DNA of 64,000 nucleotides from the NCBI RefSeq assembly GCF_004785645.1, contig NZ_SRPE01000005.1:62001-126000 (forward strand). The letters run 5' to 3'. A program made the translations under genes and the position numbers. This document shows, in pieces, positions 47,100 through 55,941 of this stretch. Source of the DNA: Empedobacter tilapiae (GTDB lineage: Bacteria; Bacteroidota; Bacteroidia; Flavobacteriales; Weeksellaceae). Within the stretch, counting starts at the first letter, position 1; the number at the start of each line of letters is the position of its first letter. The notes below the pieces were generated by a model. That model saw only the letters and a program-made list of their open reading frames with translations. It did no database searches and had not been told where the DNA came from.

Positions 47100-50000
47100 A
47101 TGCAAAAAATTCTATTATTTATAGGATGCATAACATCTATATTTTGTTATGCTCAGAGTCCTATATCAAAATTTGATATAGATTATCTTAATGAACATTC
47201 TTTAAGTTTTACAAATAAAACAGAAGGAGCGACAACTTCTGTTTCATGGGAATTCTCTGGAGGAGTTCCTTCAACTTCAAATACCGCAAACCCAACTGTA
47301 TCCTACTCAATACCTGGAACATATGAGGTCAAATTAATTTCGAAAAATGATTTCGGAAGTTCCACTTCTATTAGAACAATAAAAGTCTCTAGTTCAAATA
47401 TCATAGACCTTGGTTCTGGAAGAAATGATGATGGAACAATTATGTCTGATTCAGGAATATCTGACCCAGATTGGACATATACTGACCCGAGTAATAACAC
47501 AAGTACTCCATATACTAGATATACTGCAACAGCAGCGGGTTGGTCAACAGCCTCAGTAGGTAATATTTCAGGTGTAACAAGATGGATAACTGGCGGTAGT
47601 GTAGAAACAGGTGATCATTATTATAAAAGTAAAGTATTTGAAATCCCACAAGGTACTACAGGTTATTTAAATTTGAGAACTCTATCCTTTGTCAGAAACT
47701 GGACTTATTTAGTTAAGAAGAATGATGACGGAACAGAAACAGAAACAGAAATAACAAGAACTTCATGGATGAATGATGGTGCAAAAGGCTGGCTTAATTC
47801 GAGAAGTCCTGAAGTAATTAATTATCGCTTATCATCAGGAATTTATTATATAAAAGTAAAAGCTTATACAAACACTACAGGTCAAAGACAAGCAATTGAT
47901 GTTAATGGAAATGTTAGCTTTGGTAATAGTTATTCTTTCTCTCCACAAGCTGAATTTTCAGCAAATCCAATGATTGCTTTTATTAATGAAAATATTCAGT
48001 TTAATAATCTTACACAAATTCAAACATCAAATGTTAGTTGGAAATTTAATGATGGAAACAATTTTATATCAAGTTCAGAAAATAATCCTAATATTAGTTT
48101 TGCCACAATTGAAGATCATGATGCCGAATTAACTTTAGATTATGGAAATAATTTAATATCAAGTTTAAAAGTTGAAAAATTTATTTCGACAAAAGATGAA
48201 ACAGATTTTTCAAAAGCTCCAAATAGTTATATTTTTTACAATGAAGGAAAACTTCCCAACGGCAAGAGAGCTGAAGGATTATATATTCCTGTTAAAAAAG
48301 CATACCAAATGTGGAGTAAAGGAAGATATATGCAAAACGAAGAAGGAATATATACACCTATTGACATTAATGGAACACAAAGCGCTTCTGTATTTTGGGA
48401 AGATGTTGATGGATTAATAAAATCTGTATCGATAGACAATCAATTAGGAACTGGTGAAAATGCAAGATTAAAAGTCATAATAGATAATAATAAAGGGAAA
48501 GGAAATGCAAGTATAGCTTTTAGAGTTAATGGAGTTATTTATTGGACGTGGCACGTTTGGGTTACTGACAACCCTGAAAATGGAGCTCAATTTGGTCAAG
48601 ATTTTGAAACAGATATCAATGGTGTTGCCTTTCAGCCACAGTATATGGATAGAAACTTAGGCGCAACAAATGTTAATTTTATAGGGAATGATTGGCATAA
48701 ATCAGGAGGTTTATTATTTCAATGGGGTAGAAAAGACCCATTTCCTCCTTTAGTATATAAAGACTTCTCCTTTTATGAAATAACAGGAGATATAGGTAGT
48801 ATTAGACATAAAAGTTCTGCCTTAGGAACTCCTATTTCTTTAAGAATAAGAGGAGTAAATACTCCTTCAAATAATATTAACTCAAACATTAGATACTCTA
48901 TAAACAATCCTATTGATATGATTATTCATGGAACACAAGATGGTACATGGTTTTCTAATCAACAATATAAAGTTTCAAGTGCAAATCTAGTTGATATAGA
49001 AACTTGGGATTTATGGTCTGACAATAGAAAAGGACTTAATAGTAATGCATCAAGTAGTAACTCTGCATTAGCAGCTGATAGCAAATCGTATGAATTAAAA
49101 TCAGAATTTGACCCATGTCCAAATGGATGGAGGGTGGCATCTCATTATGGTAGAAATACAGTAAATAATAACTTAAATCCATTTGGAAGAAGAAACAGTG
49201 GCGTAAATGATGATACAATCCCTTTAAACAGAGACTTAGATCCAAACATTATAAATCCTGTTTTAAATGGAATAAAAGTTTACCCTGGTTTAGGATTTGA
49301 TTTTACTGGAGTTACAAATAGGAATCTAGGAATTCTTTCTATAAATGGTAATTATGAATTTTACAGTTCTAACGATGGAAGCTCTATGAGCGCTGTTTAT
49401 CAAGACCAAAGTTCTGATGGAAGTTTACACACAGCTACTTATGGTATAGGAGGAGTAAGAAATATTACATTATTTAGTGATCCTGAAAAATCAAATGTTT
49501 CTAGTACAGGATATAATTCTTTCTTAGTTAATCAAACTTCAAAAACCAATGGGGCAGATGGTATACGATGTATGAGAGATCCAAATCTAATGTTATTACC
49601 TATTGAATATGATACTGAGTTTATTATATCAACAAATAACGATCAAACTGATTACAAATCTTGGACTAAACAACCAAATAGTATAATTGTGATGACAGGA
49701 GACAATAACGAAATTGTCAAATCTGATAAAATTGTCAAAATAAGTCTAAAAAAAGCTTATGCAATGCATAAACTATATTTATCAGAGAATAATCAATTAC
49801 CTATAGGAGCTTACAATAATGCTAGCGTTGTATGGACTTCAAATAATAAATTAATAAAAAAAGCTATTATTACAGGTTTATACCCTGATCAATATTTAGA
49901 AGTTACAGTATCAGCTCAAGAAAAAGGTAATGCAGTTGTTGGCTTCCATAAAGGTAATAATGGAATATGGGAAACAAATAATCCTGATAAAATTTTATGG

Positions 50001-51605
50001 AGTTGGCATATATGGGCTCCTATCACAGATCCATCAAATGAAAACAATCTAATTACATATACTACAGAGTCTATCGAAAACGGAGGAATAATTCCAACTA
50101 CAAGTGGACATTTTGTAAATCCAACAAAAAGCTTAAATCCTCCATTGAAAACTATATTTATGGACAGAAATTTAGGAGCTTTAAACCCTTTACCTTCTAC
50201 TCTTGTCCGTCCTAATTTGACAGTCGAAAAGGAATCTAAAACAACCATTCAACAATCAGGAGGATTACATTATCAATGGGGAAGAAAAGATCCTCTTCCT
50301 ACATTTCATTACCCAGGAGGTGACCAGTATATGAGTGCTCATAACAATAGTGTTAGAGTGAGCCCTACCTATAATATTTTTAAACAAATCGGTATAGATA
50401 ATTTTGGAAATGTAATCTATGATACCAATCCAATTACTGAAAGTATCTTTATGTCAACTGATAATGTTAATGGCTACTCGAAAGAATGGAATAATTATAA
50501 ACAAATTGCCAACGTATCTGAAAGTGATAAAAAGAATGTAAAAATTAGAAAAATAATTAAATTCTCTACTGAAAATCCTTTATCTTATTTATTTAGAAAT
50601 AGAACTGGATCCGAAATAGGATTTGAAGATGCAGGTCCCCTTTATGCAAAAACCTCTCAAGTAAAAGATTGGATTTCAGATGAAAATGGTTTAGCTCTTG
50701 ATAGATGGGGACATGGAACTGAAAAATCTCCTTATGATCCTTGTCCGGAAGGGTGGCGTGTTCCAGATACTACTAAAGCAAATCTATTTGCTGGTGGACC
50801 AAAAGGTTCATATGCAAAAGGTAGCTCTCCTTGGTTTTATAATGGCTATAATACAAATAATAGCTTTGCCACTTATGGTATTACACAAGGAGAAATCAAT
50901 CCTTTAACTGGAGGAGCAACAAATAATATAATATCAGATAAAAAGTATCCTGGATATACACTTTCTATCACTACAGAAGGTAGTACCCCAAGTAGTCGAA
51001 CAGGTTGGGTATTTGATTTTACTAATTCCAAATATAATATAGGCAACATTCCTACAACTGGTATTAGAGGTATTTTAGGAGGAAATGACTGGAAAAATCC
51101 TCGATATTTAAGTTACCCAAATGCTGATAATTATAGATATCAAACAGGACTATGGACAAGTTCTCCTGGTGATCATTTCTCTGGTTACGCTATTGGTCTA
51201 AGTATTAATAGTACTTCTGGATGGGGAGGAAATCTCGCGTCGGGATATGGTTTTTATCCTCAAGCTGCAATGGCTGTAAGATGTGTTAAAGATACTGAAA
51301 GATATATGGGTGATTTAGAATATACTTCTTCTTCTAAATCTTCTTCTTCTATTACCTCTCTTTTAAACATAAAATCAAACGAAAAAAGAAATGAATTCAT
51401 TTTGTACCCAAACCCTGTTAATGATTATTTAACAATAAATGGTGATTTAAATAAAAATTATTTATATCAAATTTTAGATACTTCAGGAAGAGTAATTATT
51501 GAAGGAGAATTTATTAATAATAAAACTAACTTATCAAACCTTAAAACGGGAGTATATTTTATTGTAATAAACAATAATTACACCTATAAAATTATAAAAA
51601 ATTAA
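47100..51605 (+). CDS. Large T9SS-secreted surface protein with PKD and two FISUMP-like modules
   Basis: 1501 residues. Signal peptide MQKILLFIGCITSIFCYAQS. A PKD domain lies at about 20-100 (VSWEFSGGVPSTSN, PGTYEVKLISKN) and a second PKD-like domain at about 285-355. Two homologous modules follow: the first has WTWHVWVTD near 480, MDRNLGA near 515, FQWGRKDP near 540, DPCPNGWRV near 670 and GIRCMRD near 821; the second has the same series near 967, 1021, 1058, 1211 and 1393. These are the hallmarks of Fibrobacter-type major paralogous (FISUMP) domains. A Ser-rich linker and a T9SS type A sorting domain (FILYPNPVNDYLTI to TYKIIKN) end the protein. Probably a surface adhesin or structural protein; no catalytic motif seen. 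Confidence 0.88.
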   Translation: MQKILLFIGCITSIFCYAQSPISKFDIDYLNEHSLSFTNKTEGATTSVSWEFSGGVPSTSNTANPTVSYSIPGTYEVKLISKNDFGSSTSIRTIKVSSSNIIDLGSGRNDDGTIMSDSGISDPDWTYTDPSNNTSTPYTRYTATAAGWSTASVGNISGVTRWITGGSVETGDHYYKSKVFEIPQGTTGYLNLRTLSFVRNWTYLVKKNDDGTETETEITRTSWMNDGAKGWLNSRSPEVINYRLSSGIYYIKVKAYTNTTGQRQAIDVNGNVSFGNSYSFSPQAEFSANPMIAFINENIQFNNLTQIQTSNVSWKFNDGNNFISSSENNPNISFATIEDHDAELTLDYGNNLISSLKVEKFISTKDETDFSKAPNSYIFYNEGKLPNGKRAEGLYIPVKKAYQMWSKGRYMQNEEGIYTPIDINGTQSASVFWEDVDGLIKSVSIDNQLGTGENARLKVIIDNNKGKGNASIAFRVNGVIYWTWHVWVTDNPENGAQFGQDFETDINGVAFQPQYMDRNLGATNVNFIGNDWHKSGGLLFQWGRKDPFPPLVYKDFSFYEITGDIGSIRHKSSALGTPISLRIRGVNTPSNNINSNIRYSINNPIDMIIHGTQDGTWFSNQQYKVSSANLVDIETWDLWSDNRKGLNSNASSSNSALAADSKSYELKSEFDPCPNGWRVASHYGRNTVNNNLNPFGRRNSGVNDDTIPLNRDLDPNIINPVLNGIKVYPGLGFDFTGVTNRNLGILSINGNYEFYSSNDGSSMSAVYQDQSSDGSLHTATYGIGGVRNITLFSDPEKSNVSSTGYNSFLVNQTSKTNGADGIRCMRDPNLMLLPIEYDTEFIISTNNDQTDYKSWTKQPNSIIVMTGDNNEIVKSDKIVKISLKKAYAMHKLYLSENNQLPIGAYNNASVVWTSNNKLIKKAIITGLYPDQYLEVTVSAQEKGNAVVGFHKGNNGIWETNNPDKILWSWHIWAPITDPSNENNLITYTTESIENGGIIPTTSGHFVNPTKSLNPPLKTIFMDRNLGALNPLPSTLVRPNLTVEKESKTTIQQSGGLHYQWGRKDPLPTFHYPGGDQYMSAHNNSVRVSPTYNIFKQIGIDNFGNVIYDTNPITESIFMSTDNVNGYSKEWNNYKQIANVSESDKKNVKIRKIIKFSTENPLSYLFRNRTGSEIGFEDAGPLYAKTSQVKDWISDENGLALDRWGHGTEKSPYDPCPEGWRVPDTTKANLFAGGPKGSYAKGSSPWFYNGYNTNNSFATYGITQGEINPLTGGATNNIISDKKYPGYTLSITTEGSTPSSRTGWVFDFTNSKYNIGNIPTTGIRGILGGNDWKNPRYLSYPNADNYRYQTGLWTSSPGDHFSGYAIGLSINSTSGWGGNLASGYGFYPQAAMAVRCVKDTERYMGDLEYTSSSKSSSSITSLLNIKSNEKRNEFILYPNPVNDYLTINGDLNKNYLYQILDTSGRVIIEGEFINNKTNLSNLKTGVYFIVINNNYTYKIIKN

Positions 51606-51629
51606 TATAAAACTCCTGAATTCATAAAA

Positions 51630-51661
51630 AAACCTCCGCTCAATAACTTGAGCGGAGGTTT
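51630..51661. terminator. Bidirectional intrinsic terminator after the large T9SS gene
   Basis: AAACCTCCGCTCAA (51630-51643), loop TAAC, TTGAGCGGAGGTTT (51648-51661), then CTTTTT: a 14-bp stem between convergent genes. Confidence 0.9.
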
Positions 51662-51685
51662 CTTTTTACGCATATTTAGTAAAGT

Positions 51686-52066
51686 CTATATATCGTCAAA
51701 ATCGATATTGGTAAAAGATTCAACTTGTGTTTCTTCTTTACTCACAACTTTATTTTTTGGATCAAAATCTTTCTGATGTCTTTCCGAAATTACCTCTTGT
51801 CCTTTTTGTGCAAAAACAAAATCAGTCGTTTCGTCTAACATATCTTTGAAACTTTCAAAATCTTCTTTGTACAAGTAGATTTTATGTTTTTTGTAATACA
51901 CATTTCCATCGTCCTGCGTATTTTTTTTACTTTCTGTAATTGTCAAGTAATAATCACCTGCTCTTGTTTCGCGAACATCGAAGAAATAAGTTCTTCTACC
52001 TGCCCTTAATACCTTTGAAAAGACTCCTTCTGCATCCACCTTTTCTTGGTTTTCAAAATCATTCAT
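51686..52066 (-). CDS. DUF3276 / PUR family nucleic-acid-binding protein
   Basis: 126 residues. VFSKVLRAGRRTYFFDVRETRAGDYYLTITESKK and HKIYLYKEDFESFKDMLDETTDFV form one PUR-type repeat, related to eukaryotic PUR-alpha single-stranded nucleic-acid-binding domains; in Bacteroidota and spirochaetes such proteins dimerise to bind DNA or RNA. The C-terminus is acidic and polar. A well-formed TTG-N19-TAnnTTTG promoter lies upstream. Confidence 0.9.
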   Translation of the reverse strand: MNDFENQEKVDAEGVFSKVLRAGRRTYFFDVRETRAGDYYLTITESKKNTQDDGNVYYKKHKIYLYKEDFESFKDMLDETTDFVFAQKGQEVISERHQKDFDPKNKVVSKEETQVESFTNIDFDDI

Positions 52067-52103
52067 AAGTCTAAATAGAGTTTAATTGTTAAATGTTTCC
52101 TAA

Positions 52104-52133
52104 CAAATCTAAAAAAAATTAAGAAAACAACAA
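52104..52133 (-). promoter_or_regulatory. Promoter with both -33 TTG and -7 TAGATTTG for the DUF3276 gene
   Basis: On the minus strand TTG (52133-52131), 19-nt spacer, TAGATTTG (52111-52104), 37 nt before the ATG at 52066. This is the best match in the window to the two-part Bacteroidota consensus. Confidence 0.65.
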
Positions 52134-52183
52134 CATTTTAAACAAATATTTTCTATTATTTTATTAAATCTCTATTAATAAAC

Positions 52184-53941
52184 TTAATCTAATAGTTGTT
52201 TATTGTACAATTCATAATAATAACCCTGCTTATTTAATAATTCGCTGTTCGAACCGTTCTCTAAAACATGACCATCTTCTAAAACCAAAATCTGATCTGC
52301 ACGCTTTGCAGAAGACACACGATGCGTAATAATGATGGTTGTTTTACCATTAATTTCAGAAGATAAATTATTTAAAATTTGTTCTTCTGTTTCTGTATCT
52401 ACAGCTGATAAACTATCATCAAAAATTAATATTTTCGGATCATTTACCAATGCACGAGCTATTGAAACACGTTGTTTTTGACCTCCAGAAAGTGTCACGC
52501 CACGTTCACCAACAACTGTTTCGTAACGTTCTTTAAATCGATCAATATTATCATGAACAACCGCTTTCTTGGCAAAAACTTCGGCCGTTTTCTCATCTGT
52601 ATCATCAGAACCAAACAAAATATTGTTGGTTAGCGAATCCGAGAAAAGGAAAGCTTCTTGCGGAACATAACCAATTTCTTCTCGAATAGATTCTACATTA
52701 ATATCATGAATATTTTTACCATCAATCAAAATTTCACCAGAAGTCGGTTCCAACGAACGCGCAATCAACAGAGCAATTGTTGATTTTCCTGAACCTGTTT
52801 TTCCAAGAATCGCTAAAGTTTCACCTTTACTAATTTTGAATGAAACATTATCCAACGCTTTAATCCCTGTGTTTTCGTAAACATACGTTACATTCTTAAA
52901 TTCGATTGTACCTTCTACTTCATGATTAACTAACTGTTTCTCTTTTACATCAGTTTCGGCATTCAAAAATTCGTTGATACGAGACATTGACGCTTCTGCA
53001 CGCTGTACAACCATCGTAATCCAACCCAACGAAGTAAATGGCCAAATTAACATATTTAGGTAAAGGAAAAATTGAGCAATAGAACCAATATCCATTGTAC
53101 CTTCAATATATTTTACTCCTCCCAAATACAAAATAACCAAATTACTCACCCCTACTACAACAACCATCAAAGGTCCAAATGCTGCTTGAATTTGAGCTAA
53201 ATTAAGCGCACGTTTCTGATATTCATCTGCTTCAACTTCGTATTTAGATTTTATAAATTCTTCAGAATTGAATGATTTTATCACCCGAATTCCAGCAAAA
53301 GTATCTTGTACAGATGACGAAATCGTAGATTGTTGTTCTTGTACTCGCTTACTTTTCTTGTTAATATTTCGTGCGACATTATAGATTAACAATGATAAAA
53401 TAGGCAACGGAGCCAATGTATAAAGCGTTAATTGCTTATCAATTTGCAACATAAAATATGCAATGATAACTACTCGTGACACCAAATCAATCGGATACAT
53501 AATTCCAGGTCCAAGATACATACGTACCAAACCGACATCTTCGGTAATACGATTCATCAAATCGCCCGTTTTGTGTTTTTTGTAAAAGGACAACGATAAT
53601 TTTTGATATTTATCGTAAATCACATTTTTCAAATCGAACTCAATATAACGCGATGCTACAATAATCATTTGTCGTGTACCAACAGTCAGAACTCCTCCCA
53701 AAACTTTAAAAAAGAAAAAAGCCAAACTGGCATACATCAAACCATCTTTCAAAAGATCGAGGTTATCTGTTCCTTCTTTCTTAAAATTCCGTAGCAATTC
53801 TTCAACTGTATTGATTGCTTCTCTAATATATGTAACGGAATAAACTTGCACCCAATTGGCACAAATCGTAAAAATGAAGCCCAAAAAGATTCTCCATTTA
53901 TACTTCCATAAAAATTTATTTAACTTTTGTAATGATTTCAC
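52184..53941 (-). CDS. MsbA-like ABC exporter (fused permease and ATPase), GTG start
   Basis: 585 residues. Six membrane segments (about 15-320), then the nucleotide-binding domain: Walker A ILGKTGSGKSTIALL, Q-loop YVPQEAFLFSD, signature TLSGGQKQRVSIARAL, Walker B ILIFDDSLSAVDTET, His in IIITHRVSSAK. It is a half-transporter that should act as a homodimer for lipids, lipid-linked compounds or drugs; the substrate is not known. The first codon is GTG at 53941: an in-frame stop lies just upstream and there is no nearby ATG. The GTG is 4 nt from a TAATTTTG box. Divergent to nusB. Confidence 0.92.
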   Translation of the reverse strand: MKSLQKLNKFLWKYKWRIFLGFIFTICANWVQVYSVTYIREAINTVEELLRNFKKEGTDNLDLLKDGLMYASLAFFFFKVLGGVLTVGTRQMIIVASRYIEFDLKNVIYDKYQKLSLSFYKKHKTGDLMNRITEDVGLVRMYLGPGIMYPIDLVSRVVIIAYFMLQIDKQLTLYTLAPLPILSLLIYNVARNINKKSKRVQEQQSTISSSVQDTFAGIRVIKSFNSEEFIKSKYEVEADEYQKRALNLAQIQAAFGPLMVVVVGVSNLVILYLGGVKYIEGTMDIGSIAQFFLYLNMLIWPFTSLGWITMVVQRAEASMSRINEFLNAETDVKEKQLVNHEVEGTIEFKNVTYVYENTGIKALDNVSFKISKGETLAILGKTGSGKSTIALLIARSLEPTSGEILIDGKNIHDINVESIREEIGYVPQEAFLFSDSLTNNILFGSDDTDEKTAEVFAKKAVVHDNIDRFKERYETVVGERGVTLSGGQKQRVSIARALVNDPKILIFDDSLSAVDTETEEQILNNLSSEINGKTTIIITHRVSSAKRADQILVLEDGHVLENGSNSELLNKQGYYYELYNKQLLD

Positions 53942-53945
53942 AAAA

Positions 53946-53953
53946 CAAAATTA
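53946..53953 (-). promoter_or_regulatory. Promoter -7 box (TAATTTTG) of the ABC exporter
   Basis: Minus-strand TAATTTTG then TTTT then the GTG start, so transcription would begin at the start codon. A TTG on the minus strand at 53979-53977 is 23 nt further upstream. Confidence 0.5.
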
Positions 53954-53965
53954 CATTCTTTTTTT

Positions 53966-53973
53966 TACCTTTG
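53966..53973 (+). promoter_or_regulatory. Promoter -7 box (TACCTTTG) of nusB
   Basis: TACCTTTG followed by CATCA, identical over 14 nt to the SRP RNA promoter. It lies inside the longer possible nusB frame (from 53932) and 33 nt before the ATG at 54007, so it decides for the later start. Confidence 0.65.
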
Positions 53974-54006
53974 CATCAATTTATTAGACGTTATATCATT
54001 GAAATT

Positions 54007-54954
54007 ATGTTGGGAAGAAGACAACTACGCGAAAAAGTAATGCAAAATATCTATGCTTACAATAGTTTAGGAACTGAAGGCGAAGAAAGAGCGGTCGAGA
54101 AAAATATGATGAAAAGTATCGATCAAATCTACGATTTGTACATTTATATCCTAAATTTGATTAAAGTTCAAAAGGACATTGCAGAGCATAAAATTGAACT
54201 TGCAAAATCAAAAAACTTTCCAACCCAAGAGGATTTAAATCCAAATTTAAAATTTGTTCAGAATAAAGTTTTCAAAATTTTAGAAGATAATCTAGAATTA
54301 ACTCGTTATTCAAATGATAACAAATTTTTACTTTGGGATATTTATGATTCTTATCCAAACAATATCTATAAAAGCCTTACAGAAAGCGAAGCGTACAAAA
54401 CGTACATGAGCAGTGACAAAAGATCTTTTGAAGAAGACAAAGAGTTTATCATGGACTTTTTCGTAGAATTTGTTGCTGAATATGAAGATTTACATGATTA
54501 CTTAGAAGGAATTCAGATTACATGGGCAGATGATGTGCATATAGCAAATGCGATGGTACACACAACTATAAAATCATTCCGTCAAAATAGTTCTCCATTA
54601 ATTTCTTTATTCAAAGTTTACAAAGATTTAGATGACAAAAAATTTACTGAAGAATTATTCCGTAAAACAATTCGTCATCAAGCAGAAACAAGAAAAATAG
54701 TTGACGAAAAAGCCCAAAATTGGGAATTAGATCGTATTGCTACAATCGATTTGATTATTTTGGAAATGGCTTTGACAGAATTTTTATATTTTTCAAACAT
54801 TCCTGCAAAAGTAACAATCAATGAATATGTAGAATTAGCGAAGAGTTATTCAACAGAAAAATCACGTGTTTTTGTTAACGGAATCTTAGATAAAACATTA
54901 AAAGAGTTAAAAGACAATAATAATTTACCAAAATATGGTAGAGGTTTATTATAA
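54007..54954 (+). CDS. nusB: Transcription antitermination factor NusB, long Bacteroidota form
   Basis: 315 residues from MLGRRQLREKVMQNIYAY at 54007; the frame is open back to 53932 but that would include the promoter. The C-terminal half has the NusB core: AQNWELDRIATIDLIILEMALTEFLYFSNIPAKVTINEYVELAKSYSTEKSRVFVNGILDKTLKEL. NusB binds boxA RNA with NusE/S10 in rRNA antitermination. E. coli NusB is about 139 residues; the Bacteroidota form has an extra N-terminal helical region of about 170 residues. First gene before the DUF1573-yajC genes. Confidence 0.92.
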   Translation: MLGRRQLREKVMQNIYAYNSLGTEGEERAVEKNMMKSIDQIYDLYIYILNLIKVQKDIAEHKIELAKSKNFPTQEDLNPNLKFVQNKVFKILEDNLELTRYSNDNKFLLWDIYDSYPNNIYKSLTESEAYKTYMSSDKRSFEEDKEFIMDFFVEFVAEYEDLHDYLEGIQITWADDVHIANAMVHTTIKSFRQNSSPLISLFKVYKDLDDKKFTEELFRKTIRHQAETRKIVDEKAQNWELDRIATIDLIILEMALTEFLYFSNIPAKVTINEYVELAKSYSTEKSRVFVNGILDKTLKELKDNNNLPKYGRGLL

Positions 54955-54968
54955 TAACTATTTTTTCT

Positions 54969-54976
54969 TAATTTTG
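54969..54976 (+). promoter_or_regulatory. Promoter -7 box (TAATTTTG) of the DUF1573 gene
   Basis: TAATTTTG ending 22 nt before the ATG at 54999, inside the short gap after nusB. Confidence 0.5.
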
Positions 54977-54998
54977 ACTAAGACAAATAATTATAAAA

Positions 54999-55490
54999 AT
55001 GAAAAGTAAATTATTTATTTTAGGTGCATTTGCATTATCATTCGCAATCAGCTCTTGTGGAGAAAAAAAAGCTAGCGATAATTTTACAGCAGAAGAAACA
55101 GCTCAACAAGCTGAAAATGTTGTAGATCCTGCTACAGCTCCAGTTTTAACTTTAGCTGAAGCGAATCACGATTTTGGAGATGTACAAGCTAACAATAAAG
55201 TAGAAACATATATCAAGTTTAAAAACGATGGTAAATCTCCATTAGTTATTCGCGATGCGTCTGCAACTTGTGGTTGTACAGTTCCTGAATTCCCTTCTAC
55301 TCCAATTGCAGTAGGAGCTACAGATTCTATAAAAGTTGTTTATACAGCTGGAAACATGAACGGAAAACAACAAAAAACAGTAACTTTAGTAACAAATACA
55401 ACAAATGGTCACGAGAAATTTGACATTTCTGCAAACGTTGTTGGAGCTACTGCAAATGATCAAAATGCGCAACAAGCATTTGGACAATAA
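54999..55490 (+). CDS. DUF1573 lipoprotein
   Basis: 163 residues. Lipobox ISSC with Cys20. The DUF1573 immunoglobulin-like domain is NHDFGDVQANNKVETYIKFKNDGKSPLVIRDASATCGCTVPEFP, with the characteristic CGCT motif, then VGATDSIKVVYTAGNMNGKQQKTVTLVTN. Predicted to sit in the periplasm or on the outer membrane. Role unknown; in many Flavobacteriia it lies between nusB and yajC, as here. Confidence 0.9.
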   Translation: MKSKLFILGAFALSFAISSCGEKKASDNFTAEETAQQAENVVDPATAPVLTLAEANHDFGDVQANNKVETYIKFKNDGKSPLVIRDASATCGCTVPEFPSTPIAVGATDSIKVVYTAGNMNGKQQKTVTLVTNTTNGHEKFDISANVVGATANDQNAQQAFGQ

Positions 55491-55514
55491 GTATTAAATC
55501 GATAAAATATAAAA

Positions 55515-55871
55515 ATGATTCAAACAATCTTTTTACAAGCTGGTGCACAAGGCGGAGGAATGTCTATGCTTTTGATGTTCGGAGGGATGTTCGTAATTAT
55601 GTACTTTTTCATGATTCGTCCTCAACAAAAGAAAGCAAAACAAGAAAAACAATTTCAAACGGATATCAAACGTGGTGATCAAGTTGTAACAACTTCTGGA
55701 ATTCACGGAAAAATCAACGAAATTTATGATGACGCTGTTATCATCGAAACTGGAGCTGGAAAAATTAAATTCGAAAAAGCTGCAATTTCTCGCGAATTAA
55801 CTGCTGCACGTTATTCAAAAACAACTGACAAAGCTGAGAAATCAGAAAAAGCAGTTGAAGAAAAAAACTAA
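55515..55871 (+). CDS. yajC: Preprotein translocase accessory subunit YajC
   Basis: 118 residues. One membrane segment (GGGMSMLLMFGGMFVIMYFFMIRPQQKKAKQEKQF) followed by GDQVVTTSGIHGKINEIYDDAVIIETG and a charged tail. The RPQQKK...GD.VVT..GI.G motif is diagnostic. YajC associates with SecDF and the Sec translocon. It starts 24 nt after the DUF1573 stop. Confidence 0.95.
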   Translation: MIQTIFLQAGAQGGGMSMLLMFGGMFVIMYFFMIRPQQKKAKQEKQFQTDIKRGDQVVTTSGIHGKINEIYDDAVIIETGAGKIKFEKAAISRELTAARYSKTTDKAEKSEKAVEEKN

Positions 55872-55898
55872 GTTTAAGGTTAACATATATTTAACTGA

Positions 55899-55922
55899 TT
55901 GCCGAAGGAATTATTCTTCGGC
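55899..55922 (+). terminator. Intrinsic terminator after yajC
   Basis: TGCCGAAG (55899-55906), loop GAATTATT, CTTCGGCA (55915-55922), then T7. It ends the nusB-DUF1573-yajC unit ahead of coaE. Confidence 0.88.
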
Positions 55923-55941
55923 ATTTTTTTAACTTCAAACC

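Noticed and set aside
53932-54006. N-terminal extension of NusB from 53932
   Set aside because: The extra 25 codons (Phe-rich, MISQNKITFFF) contain the promoter box TACCTTTG and overlap the start of the divergent ABC gene; MLGRRQLREKVMQNIYAY at 54007 is the conserved NusB start.
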